Positions 11,066 to 22,181 of a stretch of DNA of 64,000 bases are shown here, piece by piece; within the stretch, counting starts at the first letter, position 1, and each line of letters starts with the position of its first letter. The notes beneath the pieces are model-generated. The model was not told where the DNA came from and did no database searches. It saw only the letters and a list, made by a program, of their open reading frames with translations. This stretch comes from Scilla litardierei. Lineage: Eukaryota > Streptophyta > Magnoliopsida > Asparagales > Asparagaceae. Both the position numbers and the translations under genes were made by a program. The DNA lies in the NCBI GenBank assembly GCA_030789695.1, contig CM061139.1, positions 106,924,837 through 106,988,836 on the forward strand, read 5' to 3'.

Positions 11066-12736
11066 TGACATGCGTTTATATTTCATATAGTCACGCACGT
11101 TTTCTTTTGTGTTTTTCCGTTATTTTCCGCCGTCTCGTATCCGTTTTCTCGTATTTTCTTGTTTTCTTTCACTTCTCCGTGTTTTTATGTGTTTGCAGGA
11201 GTTTTCCAGCGTAGGGGATGTTTAACAACGATATCGTAAGTCCCCGAGGCAACGGGAGGAGTCACGCGTGATCCGGAGGGTCAAACGACAGAGATCTCCA
11301 TCTTTCAGCCCCCACCCGATCGGTTGGACACAGTCAACCGATCGGGTGATGCACGCGTGCACCACCCGGACAGCAGCTGAAGCTACGGGAGCATCAACCG
11401 ACCGGGTCGCCGACCGGTTCAACCCGACTAACTTCTCGGGAAATTGGAGCTGAAATCCAACCGATCGGGTGATCTTCACCCGATCGGTTCATCTGTAGCC
11501 GTTTTCTCGAAGTGATGACCCGGAGAGCTCACCCGGCCGCCAGCAGACTGTGCCAAAACTTTCTAAGTCTCTGTCTTTTTGGTCAACAATTCCAACCGAT
11601 CGGTTGATTTATCAACCGATCGGTTCACCCGACGACGCCAAGATCCAAACGACGAGCAGCTTCCACCAACCGACCGTGTCACCTGACCAGGTGAAATTTT
11701 GAAGATTGCTACCGAAGTTCGCAGCAGGTCACCCAATCAGGTGATTCTTCACCCGATAGGGTGATGTCATTTTCTATATATAGAAGCCCTAGCTTTCCAG
11801 AAAACGAGAGTTTTGTTATTTTTTGCTGTTTTTATCTTTTGTGACGGCTGTAATTTCTTTGTCATTTGTAAGTGTTCTGATCTTAACCAAACTTTGATAT
11901 TATCTTAACTGCATTGCTATTACTTCATTTCAATCATCTGATTATGTTTTTAACGGTCGATTTTCATTTAGATCACTTTTTAGCAAATATGTGTGAGTAG
12001 TTCCCAAATCTGGGATTTTGGTGGAAACCCCTTCGTGGGTTCTCCCTAATGCGTCCATAGGACTAGGAAATCGATATGGATTAGGAATCTATCGGTTACG
12101 CGGGGTGTTTCATTGTCATCGGCGGGAAAAAGACCGCCTTTGACCATTGGGCCGAGGGGGAATAAACTTGGCGGTTGACTCCCTAGCCATAGCTCACGCC
12201 CTTAGCGTAGACATCGAATCCTAGCATGCGGGAGCGGTAGGATGAGATGTTGAAAGTTATCATTGCGAGCTTAGTGCTCCCGGAGTCGGTCAGTGTTAAT
12301 GGACATGGGAATACCCACTGACCGAACCCGGGAAGTCTGGCGTATCATCCTGGGCACCGACCAGAATATCGGGCCCATGGGACGCTGGTATCACTCATAG
12401 AGGCAACGTCTCACCAGTAGACCCCAATTCCGATCGTTACTCTATCCGCGGGCCGTGTTATCGAGAATCATATGATAGGGTGGAAACCAAAGTCCCGGGT
12501 TTCCCTTTATATTGTTTATCCCTCGCATTCTATTTCCGTGACAACCCATCTACCGATTCGGGCTAGCTCACCCATGGGGTGAATCCGGTCCTTTCCGACA
12601 CAAGCACAACCACGCCTCCCTGAGTTCGACCCCCAAGCCACACTACAACACCGTGCACTTGCGGTTATAAATATTTAAATCTCACGCCCCTAACCATATA
12701 TTGCACATATCTTACACGCACAACGTGGGGACGTCA
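11066..12736 (+). repeat. 5' LTR of element C
   Basis: Pairs with 22182-23831, with moderate divergence and small indels. U3 is packed with CCGATCGG palindromes (11315-11770). A TATA box, CTATATATAG, follows at 11774-11783. Confidence 0.93.
11315..11770 (+). promoter_or_regulatory. CCGATCGG palindrome cluster upstream of the element C TATA box
   Basis: At least six copies of AACCGATCGGGTG or its reverse are arranged as hairpins. The best has a perfect 14-bp stem at 11459-11472 and 11476-11489 with a 3-base loop. Every core contains two CpG sites. The cluster ends a few bases before the TATA box, so it could be a binding-site array or a silencing target. Confidence 0.75.
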
Positions 12737-12743
12737 AGCTTTA

Positions 12744-12761
12744 TGGCGCCGTTGCCGGGGA
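12744..12761 (+). other. Primer binding site, tRNA-Asp
   Basis: TGGCGCCGTTGCCGGGGA is complementary to the 3' end of plant tRNA-Asp, the primer typical of Athila-type elements. It starts seven bases after the LTR. Confidence 0.93.
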
Positions 12762-12902
12762 GGCAACGTGCTTGTTATTTTAGGATCTCATGAACCCTTG
12801 AGTCTAGCTCTCATCTCTATCTCACGATAATTTTCGCATTCTTCTTTTTCATTTTTATTTTCTTATTTTTATTTTCTATTTTTATCTGTTTATATCACAC
12901 TT

Positions 12903-15900
12903 TTGCTTCACGGACGTTTGTTGCTTTTCATGCGCAGGAGTTCAAGGAGTGTTGACGACTTGATTCATGTTGATCCTGAGATAAACGCCACCCTAAGGCG
13001 TCTTGCCGCAGATAACAGAAGAAGAGAAGAGCCCGAAACCATGGGGGAGAACACCCCACCTCACAAGTCCCTGCTGGAGTACTCGATGCCTTCCCTCGAG
13101 TCCACCTCCGCCATCCGTCCTCCTGCTATTACGGCGCAGAGCTTCGAGCTCAAGCCGTCCTTAGTGACGTGGATTCAGCAGGATCAATTCTCGGGGGCAT
13201 CCATGGAGAGCCCCATCGAACATTTGGACTCCTGGGAGAAATGTGACACCTTCCGCATAAATGGTGTCACAACTGAGGCGATCCGTCTGAAGCTATTCCC
13301 CTTCTCTCTGCGAGATAAGGCCAAGCTGTGGCTTAGGGGGAAGGACCCAAATACATTCAACACTTGGGAGAAGCTTTCAAACGCTTTTTTGACGAAATTC
13401 TTTCCTCCAGGGAAGACCATGAAGCTGAGGAGTGAGATCTCCTCCTTCTCCCAAGCCAGCCATGAGTCCCTGCATGAAGCTTGGACAAGATTTAAGGAGA
13501 TGCAGCGAAGATGCCCTCATCACGAGCTTCCGAAGTGGCAGATAATTAATCTGGTCTTTAATGGATTGAGGGATGACTTGAAGTCTTCAATGGACGCCGC
13601 AGCTGGGGGGTCCTTCATGTCCAGAAGTGAAGAAGATGCCGGGAACATTCTAGAAAATATGGCATCAAACAATGAGCGGTGGTGTGACGAGAGAGCCACA
13701 CCTAGATATGGGGGTATCCACAGGGTTGAGGACGTCGACAAATTATCCAGCAAGTTTGACTTGTTGTCGACCCAGATCTCGGCGCTAATGGTAGAAGCTG
13801 GTGGTGCCGGTACACAACATATTGCAGCGGTGGAATCCGAAGTCATGGGAGACTTCGAGGGAGGTGACATCTCACCACCGTTGGACCAAGCGAGCGCACT
13901 ATTCTACAACCCTACGGGAAATGCTCCGTATCCACCATGGAATAGTTCCAATCCGGCCTACTCTCCAAATAACCTGAACCACCCCAACCTTAGCTACCAG
14001 GCACCGTATCAGCAGCCGTCTCCTCAGCAACAGCAGCAGCTAATATATCAGCCGGCTAGGCCTTAGCAGCTGCAGTTTCAGCAGCAGCAGCCTCCACAAT
14101 AGTATCAGCAATATGCTCCCATGAATCAGCAGCCCATTCAGCAGCAGCAACAATAACAATATGTTGGATATTGGACTCCCCGGATTTGGTTTTGGATGAT
14201 GAACAAACATAAATATAATATGAACTAACACTTTGTGAGCGCAGTTATGGAGATCGTCGCCAAATTCACATGAATATCAATTACGACATCTCAAGACTTC
14301 TCAAAGCACGTGATCGTATGCCTAAAGCTTCGTTGAAGCTTATGGACCTTTTTAGAAGTCATGAAGATTCGATTGAAGCTATTGAAGACGGTATCGTCAA
14401 GTTTAATTTATAGTCTTTAAGCTTCTTTCATAGAATGTTAAGCCTTGAGTAGGTCTTACGTTTTAATTCTTCATAACGCTCATATCTTAGCTCTAGGATC
14501 TTTGTAGAAGTCCATACAATTCTTCCCGAAGCATCGCGCTTCGATTCGGGACTTCTTGTGCATGTTAGTTGCTTCAAGAAGAAGAACTGACCGACTAGAT
14601 GGTGATCTAGTCGGTCAGCCAAGCTTCTTGGACCGACTAGTTTCAGTCAGTTAATTCTTAGCTCTTTACTGTTTACAGTTAGTCGGTCTAAGTTGACTCA
14701 CCGACCGACTAGTTTGTGAACTAGTCGGTCAGTGATGCTTCTGTGACCGACTAGTTGAGCTTTCCCTGAACATGCATATTTGAGCTTGAGCTACTGTTTA
14801 TCTTTAGTCGGTCTGTGCTTATTGATCGACCGACTAGTTGGTGAATTAGTCGGTCAACTTTCCTTCTTGGACCGACTAGTTTAGTTTACTGTACATGCCA
14901 AATTTTTCACCATACTTACTGTTTATTGTTAGTCGGTCTATGTTCATTTGGTGATCGACTAGTTGGTGAATTAGTCGGTCAACATTTGTTCTTGGACCGA
15001 CTAAGTCTAATTCTTCTCAGACTTCAGTTTTATCTGTTAGTCGGTCCACGTTGAGTAACCGACCGACTAGTTGTGAAACTAGTCGGTCAGCTACTCTTCT
15101 TAGACCGACTAGTTCCTTAGTCTGTACTTTGATCTTTTCTCTGTTTACTCATTAGTCGGTTTACGTTAATTGACCGACCGACTAGTTGATGAACTAGTCG
15201 GTCGGTGGTTGTTCTTTGACCGACTAGTTGGGTTCAGAAAAGAGCCGTTGGAGCTTTAATTGAAACGTTTTTCTCTCTCTCTCTCCTCTATCCTATATAT
15301 ACTTGTTGGGCTGCATTCATTGCTGCCAAGGCTGATATTATTGCAAGTTTAGAGATCAAGAGAAATCATTCCAAGCTCATTCAAAGCTCATTCTTTCCAT
15401 TCAATAATCTCTCCTCACTCTTACTTCCAAAGAGAGATTCATTGAGTTTGAAGCCTTCCAAGCCAAGTGCTTGATTCTAGGTCACCAACATCCCCAAAGC
15501 TCTCCATCACTGATCTACATCTTGGAGCTAGGGTTTGGTGCCACTTCTTCCCCAAAATCATCCTTGCCCTAATTCGTAAGCAATACTCAAGGCATAGGTA
15601 TTTTGTTCGGTAAGAAGTTTTCTTATTTCATTTCATATTTGATTTGTAAGTTTCACTCTCGGTTGTGAGAGTGCGGTTGTGATCCCGGGTTGTGGGAGTC
15701 ACAAATTACATTTTGTATGATTTGACTTGTGGAGGATTTTCACAAGTATTTCATAGTGGAAATCTTGAGTTAGGGTTTCTAACTCAAGTATCCGGAGGGG
15801 ATCCGGGTGGTTGGGACGTAGGATCACCGGGAACAAGTCGGGAAGACTTGGGTGGATCCGACCCCATTAACATCATTTGTTTGCATTGTTAATTTTGTTG

Positions 15901-17547
15901 TTGTCATTCAATTTAAGCTTCCGCAAATTGATTTGGTAGTTGTTTGCAATTTAATTTGGAATTATACTCCTTACTATTTTAAAGTACTATTCACCCCCCC
16001 CCTCTAGTACTTGTGCAGTAGCTGGTAAGGCATTACACAATATGGCCAACAGAGAGCCATCTCTCCGGTTGAGTCCCTCTTGACTCAATACATCACCAAC
16101 CAGGAGAAGATTAATTTGAAGCTGGAGATAGGTCAGCGGGCTTTCACTGACCAAGTAACACAACTGGGGTTACAAGTGGCGAACCTTCAGAGGTCGCAGA
16201 ATCTATTGCCGCCACAACCTGAAGTGAACCCGAGGGGAGCAAATCAGACTTTGGCACTCACGCACGAGAATGCGAATGTGTCCGCTATCGTATTGAGAAG
16301 CGGGACACAAATCCCCACAAGAGTACCCCCCCAAGGAACCAGAAGCACCGTTGGTCGTAGAGCGACCAATTGAAAAATTGAATGACGACGGTGCTTCTTC
16401 ACCAAAGCAAACGACTCTGGAGGGAGTCCCTGAAGAGGAGAAGAAGAAAACCGAGGAAGGGAGCCTCAGAGTATTCAAGCCCATTGTGCCTTTTCCACGA
16501 CGGCTAGCCCAAGCCATGATTGACGAGAAGTATGGCAAATTCTTTGCCATGGTCAAGGATCTAAGCTTGCAAATCCCCTTCCTCAAAGCTATCGAGACGA
16601 TTCCCTAAAACACAAAATTTTTAAAGGATTTGGTGATAAGAGGGTCCAGAAAGGAGAAGGTCGTATTGACGGCGGAATGCAGCGCTCTCATTCAGAGAGC
16701 AAATCCGCCTAAGCTTAAAGACCCAGGGAGCTTCTCTATCCCTTGTGCGATCGGGGAGGTAAAGATCCATCATGCGCTCGTCGATCTTGGAACGAGCGTC
16801 AGTTTAATGCCCTTGTCACTATATAAGAGGATAGGGATGGGCGACTTGGAGCCCACCGGTATGACCTTACAGCTTACAGACCGATCAGTCAAATACCCAG
16901 TGGGGGTTGTAGATGACTTCCCTGTCAACGTAAGTGGGGTGCATGTGCCGGTGAACTTCGTCGTCATGGACATGTCTGAAGATGCGCACACCCCCATCAT
17001 CCTTGGACGGCCTTTCATGGCCACTGCCGATGTTTTAATAGATGTGAAGAATGGGAAGCTTTCCCTTAACGTCGGCAGCGAAAAAGTCAAGTTTGACTTA
17101 AGGTTGTCAATGAAGCACCCCAATCCCCTGGATGATCCAAGATGCAACATGCTGGAGTTAGAAGAAGAGAGAGTTGTGGAAGCAAGCTCCTGGGAAATTC
17201 TTTCAAGAAACCCCCCCGATAGGTTGGGGGACTTAGAAGAACCAGTCGGCTTGAAGAAATATGATGTTGCTGGGAAAGCAGATGCGGCACACACGGTCCC
17301 TCCCGGATTTCAAAATTCTCCTCCGACGAGGAGGAAAGGGAAAGAGCCCATGGGGCTCACCGGAGAAGAGATTCGGATCCTTAAACGAGTGGCGGTAGAC
17401 GCCAATATAAGGGAGAAGCCCCCGGACCCCGTCAACAAAGGGAGGGTCGTCGAGCAAGTTTTCCTGTCACTGCCGACGACACCGAAGGCTGCCAACTCTG
17501 AGTCTGAAGTGATGCCAATTTTAGGGCATCACCCCCGTCCGCCTTGA
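12903..17547 (+). pseudogene. Gag-protease gene of element C, split by a solo LTR
   Basis: The first part (12903-14066, 387 aa) carries a retrotransposon gag capsid domain at about residues 80-250 (LVTWIQQDQFSGA, EAIRLKLFPFSLRDKAKLWL, AFLTKFFPPGKTMKLRSEI). It then runs into a Gln-rich tail where three glutamine codons have become stops (TAG, TAG, TAA). A solo LTR interrupts at 14162-16037. Coding resumes at 16038 (ending NVSAIVLRSGTQ), shifts frame in a C-run near 16328, and continues through FPRRLAQAMIDEKYGKFF and one stop at 16606-16608. The aspartic protease follows: LVDLGTSVSLMPL (active-site D-L-G) and IILGRPFMATADV. It ends at 17547 without reaching RT. The true start codon is uncertain; the ATG at 13041 is an alternative. 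Confidence 0.85.
14162..16037 (+). mobile_element. Solo LTR of a Sirevirus-like family, inside element C gag
   Basis: A single 1876-bp LTR, related to but clearly diverged from the gag-only element's LTR: similar start, same hairpin arrays, same TTCACCCC...CTCTAGTAC end. It is flanked by a perfect TSD, CAATA, at 14157-14161 and 16038-16042. Solo LTRs arise by recombination between the two LTRs of a full element. A TATA box is at 15293-15301. Short open frames here are not genes. Confidence 0.93.
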
Positions 17548-18540
17548 GTATCACCTACGGGCGTCGAGCAAACGACGTTAAACAAAAGCGCTTCATGGGA
17601 GGCAACACATGCTCTAAACTTTTACATTCGTTTTAGGATTTTTATTATCTTTATTTTTCCTATTTTAATAATTAAATTCAGCCGCGGGATCATCCGTCGA
17701 GAAACTTAGGCCACTCGTGAATTTTTGCAGGAAACAAGCCCTCACCCGATCAGGCGGCCAATCAACCGATCGGGTAAAACGTATCAGACGATGGCCCGTA
17801 TCTCTTCTCTAGTGAACCGGTCGGGTGAAGCAAAGCGTGACCAGGTGGCAGACCGTTTGGGAACGGCCGAAGTCTCGGGAATTTTGGGGTTTGATCAACC
17901 GATCGGTTGATACAAAGCGTGGTCGGGTGACTGACCGGGTGAACTCTACTAAACTTTCGGGAAAAGGTGTGAAGCGGCCACCCGATCGGTTGAGTTCTCA
18001 ACCGATCGGGTTGCCTGTAGCCAATATTTAGCAATATTTTCGACCTAATTTTCAATCGATCGGGTGAGTTTTCACCCGATCGGTTCAACTTAAACCCTAT
18101 ATAAACCCCCCCTCACCCGTTCATCTCCCTCGCCCGACCCCGATTCCATCTCGCCGTTTCGACTTCCCCTCCCTCGCCCGACCTCGTTTCTCCCTCAATC
18201 GACCACACAACCCTCTCAATCGATCTCTCCCCTCTCTTTTTCCATCTCTCCATCGATCCCTCTCTCTTTCTCTTCGATTCAACCCCACAAAACCCCTAAT
18301 TTCCGCCCAACCCCCCCCCCCCCCCCCTTTCGAAATTTTGCTGAAAAGAAGCGTCGCAGCTTCACACTTCTCCCGTTGCATTGCGTTGGGACATCTACAA
18401 GCAAGGATCTTCATCTCGCTTGGGTAACTTCGCTCCTTAGCTTAATTTTATATTTTGCCCTAGCATTTCAGTTTGCTCGATTGCTTGTGTTAGTGTGCAT
18501 TCATCACATTTCACATTCACTCACACACACTCTCTCTCAC
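17548..18540 (+). promoter_or_regulatory. Probable internal promoter and leader for the ATHILA ORF-1-like gene
   Basis: The block at 17740-18090 repeats the LTR motif: a 16-bp palindrome at 17895-17910, a hairpin with a perfect 14-bp stem at 17980-17993 and 17998-18011, and a near-perfect one at 18052-18086. A TATA box, TATATAAA, follows at 18098-18105, then a C/T-rich leader with a 17-C run at 18311-18327, and the likely ATG at 18541. The order (palindromes, TATA, leader) copies the LTR promoter. Function is inferred. Confidence 0.6.
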
Positions 18541-20539
18541 ATGGCCCGGGACCAAGATAAGGGTAAGGGTATCATGCGAGAGGAGGGGTCGTCTCGCAAG
18601 AGACGCAAGACCACACGTCCACCACACACACGCCCTCCTCTCGCACATCCCGCACAACCCCAACCCCAACCTATGATCCCAGCTGAGGACCCACTGATGG
18701 GCCCGTGTGGCTACCGCTTTAGGAACCAGGAGCATAAGGATTTCTATCATAGACTTGACGCTCGGGGGCATCTATCGACCAAATTCACCCACACCCAAAC
18801 GCTTATCGATCTTGGCGTATTCACCGAGGTCGAGACTCTCTTTGCCAATTTAGGTTGGTTAGCTTTCCTGAACGCCACCGCGGTGTCCTACTCCTCCCTC
18901 ACACTCGAATTTCTATCCACACTTGTCTGTGAGTCGGGGTCGATCGTCATCTTCCGCGTCCATAACAGAACCATTCGCACCCACCTAAATGAAATTAATA
19001 ACATAGTTGGTTTCCCCATCCTTGGGGACGACGCTATCCGCCCCTCCGGGTATCCCCCGGAATTTGACGTCGATCAGTTTTGGTTCCGCCTCACCCTGCA
19101 CCCTGACTATCCTCGGGGTAAGGCCAAGGCCTCCTCCATCATTCACCCCATCTTCCGTCTGGCCCACCGAATCATTTCTTCCACGTTTTTCCCCAGGGAT
19201 GAGTCAGGTACCGTGACCATCCCTGATCTCTTCATTCTTTGGGCCATGACCTTTCCCTTCGTTCGGGGTGATGACGGGATTTCTTTTAGGGCCCCTACCA
19301 TTCCCATCCATGCCGGTGCTTGGCTTGTCTCAAGCTTCTTGAGATTAGTCGTGCCGGTAAGGGAAAGCTTTGTTGCGGGGGCCTTATCACGATCATAGCT
19401 TCGGCTCCCCAGTTCAACATTATCATCCCCTGTGACACACCCACTGTCGCAGGACCCTCACGTCTAGATCTAGATGTCCTGCGACATATTCAGATGATTA
19501 AGCCCCGCCCCGATGGCCGCTTCACCTTCCATTACAGACACCCTCTGGCTCCCTATACCATTCTGCCCAACCCCGCTCGTATGACTATTGCTTTGGTGAC
19601 AGATTGGACATTTCCTCCCGATCCTGAGTTTATGGAGGGGATCCGCCTTCCATTCCTTCCCCACGGCGCACCCAGACCACTTTCCCCTGCCGCCCACTTG
19701 GGCGAGCAGGACATCCATGTGCACCGTGATGACCCTGGGACTGGGCCTAGTAGTGCCGTCTCGGCTTCCCTTCCCACCACTGTCACCACCTCTCAGATTC
19801 GTACGACCACCACCTCCACCTTTCGTTGAGTCTCTTCTACTCGCCTCCACCTCGAGGCTGAGTTAGCTTCATTGTGTCCTCGGTCGCATCCTCTTCGACC
19901 TCCTCGGTCCCATCCTCTTCCATCTTCACTCACCCACGTTTCCTCGCACTTGAGAGTAACGTGGCCGCCATCCTCTGCCTTCTCACACACGTCCACGGAC
20001 TTCCTCCACCCACACCACCACCTTCACCCCCTCGATGATTTTCACCTCCCTCATCACATTCCTCACCTCCACCATCACCCCCTAGGCAACCATCTCCTCC
20101 TATCACCACTTCGATCACGACTTCCATCCCCACCACCTCATCTACTCCCACCATCTCCATTTCCTCTACTGTCGTCCCTACAGCTCCACTACCCTCCACT
20201 TCCGTCACCTCATACGTGCGCCGCAAGAAATTACAGGTGCGATCGCAATCACTTCCCCCACCATACACTTCTATCGTCATACTCACCCCAGCTGTCGCCG
20301 TATCCACCCCATTCACCGTCGTTTCTACCCCATCTACCTCCGCGTTGGTCGCCCTTTCACTCTCACTCACCATCACCACCACGACTCCACCCATCATTCA
20401 CACATCCATACCCACCGATCCATCATCCCGACCACTTTCTCCACTTCTCTGCACACCAGTCACCTCTCTTGTCCACTCCATCGCATCCCCCACATCTTTC
20501 ACCAAGGAGGACGAGGATGATTCCTCTCCTGCTTTTTGA
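18541..20539 (+). pseudogene. ATHILA ORF-1-like gene of element C (frameshifted)
   Basis: The likely start is MARDQDKGKGIMREEG at 18541, although the frame is open from 18376. After a basic N-terminus (RKRRKTTRP) comes the region resembling the ATHILA ORF-1 family of Athila elements: FYHRLDARGHLSTKF, LIDLGVFTEVETLF, YSSLTLEFLSTLV, NNIVGFPILGDD. A frameshift near 19345 moves the reading to the next frame (AGKGKLCCGGLITIIA), open to 19829. Another shift is needed to reach a Ser/Thr/Pro/His-rich tail that ends in an acidic TKEDEDDSSPAF and a stop at 20537-20539. The role of this protein is unknown. Its position behind its own promoter-like block suggests separate expression. Confidence 0.7.
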
Positions 20540-20854
20540 TTTTCCTTTGGTTTTCAGACCTCCCCCTTGCATATCTCTGCATTTTCATGATCATATCATC
20601 TCGCTAGCATTGTTATGTCTAGCTTGGGGGAAGTCAATTTTTCTGTGTGAAGTCGTGTTATGTTTTTTGTGTGTGCTTGTTATATATATTGTGTCATGTG
20701 ATTTTCTATTTTTTATTCTCCATTTATATGTCGTGTGGTGTGATCTTTATCTTTATTTTTATTTTCAGTTTCGTATGTGTGTTTTTCTTGTTTTTCATGT
20801 CTTTTGTGTCGATGCGTATTCCCCCCATTTTCATTGCCCTCCCGTATTTACTCT

Positions 20855-20894
20855 TATTGCATTGAGGGCAATACAAGTTTTAGCTTGGGGGAGT
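20855..20894 (+). other. Hairpin plus AGCTTGGGGGAG tract, internal copy in element C
   Basis: GCATTG-AGGG-CAATAC at 20859-20874 can fold with one mismatch; TATTGC/GCAATA is an alternative perfect stem. It is followed eight bases later by AGCTTGGGGGAG. Confidence 0.55.
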
Positions 20895-22141
20895 CGCACT
20901 TCATGCGTCATTTCGCGTCTTTTTCTTTGTTTTTGAGTCGTTTTCCATCGTGTTTTTCTTTTTCTTCTCATCTTTTTATCTCTTTCACCTAGAGATGAAC
21001 CCTATGATGAATTGCCACAAAAATCACACACACACCTAGCATGGCTTCGATAATCACATTCACTAACCTTAGGAAGTCGAGTCCTCTTGCATTTCATGCA
21101 TTGTGGGTCCACTTAGCCTTTTTGTGAGTCGTGTGTCGTGACTAGCGTTTGGTGTGCTTCTACTTTGTGATTTTATTTTATATACCTGTCCAGGAATGAC
21201 CCCTAGATTATCATGCTTCGATTTGAATATGCGGTATTTGCTTCTCTTATCTGCATCTGTATGCGTGAAAATAAATATATCGTATGCTTCACTTCGCATG
21301 TGTCGGGATTCCACAGTTAGGACTAGGATAGCCCATTTTAGCCTATGCTCTGATTAGCAAGACATTTCCCTTGCTTAAGTGTTTAGAATCCGATTTCTTT
21401 TTTATTTTACTTGGTGCAAATCCCCTCGTCGTGTACCGTTCTCCCACTTGGGAGAGTACACACGTGTATATATCCCGAAATCCAAAAATCCAAAAAAGAG
21501 AGAAAAACCCAAAAAGAAAAGAAAAGAGAAAAGAAAGAAAAAAATTATACATATGTATAGCCAAAAATCCAAAAAAATTCATATATCCAAAACCCAAAAA
21601 AATTGTGTGTGAATATTTTCCTACCTATCGAGAATAAAGGAAAGGCGAGAATTTGCATCGAGTGTTCTACTCCACATCAACTCAACCCCCATCGCTTTCG
21701 AAAACACTTGGAATAGGGAATTTCTAGCTATTATCTAGGCGATAGTGTGGTGATGTCCAAGTCCCTAGCTGTGGAGTCCTTGACACATGATGCGTTTCTA
21801 TTCTCATACTCTTCTCCTGCATGCTTGAGCTATATATTCACCGCTATTTCTAAATCGAATCGATATTTGGGTCATTTCTTGGATTTGTGTATATGGCTTA
21901 TAGCACAATGTAGATAGCGACATTGTCTTCTAGCACATGACGGCGCTCACTCGCGCTTCACCGCGTGGGCCCACGACACTTGTCTGGACTCGTATTCCTT
22001 AGTTTAGTGATGTGATTTGGCATTTGCTTGCTTGGTGTGTCGTTTTTGATTTTGTTGGCTCTGACGGGCGATTTAGGATTTAGAGTACTCTTTTTCTCTC
22101 TTTCTCTCTATTTTCTCCCTCCGAGCTCCTACTCTCACTCG

Positions 22142-22181
22142 TCTTCCTCGAGGACGAGGAAGGGTTCAGCTTGGGGTATTT
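22142..22181 (+). other. Terminal hairpin and purine tract before the 3' LTR of element C
   Basis: Perfect stem CTTCCTCG (22143-22150) / CGAGGAAG (22155-22162) with loop AGGA, extended by one G-T pair. AGCTTGGGG follows at 22168-22176, and the LTR begins at 22182. This is the presumed plus-strand priming region. Confidence 0.75.

Larger units (their letters stand above)
20540..22181 (+). other. 3' non-coding region of element C
   Basis: No gene. It holds repeated AGCTTGGGG tracts (about 20613, 20882 and 22168), two of them preceded by hairpins; an A/purine-rich stretch at 21478-21602; and the terminal purine tract next to the 3' LTR. Short open frames here are low-complexity. Confidence 0.7.

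Noticed and set aside
19872..20936. 354-aa His/Pro/Leu/Ser frame after the ATHILA ORF-1-like gene
   Set aside because: Overlaps the shifted C-terminal part of that gene in another frame. The composition follows the C/T-rich DNA.
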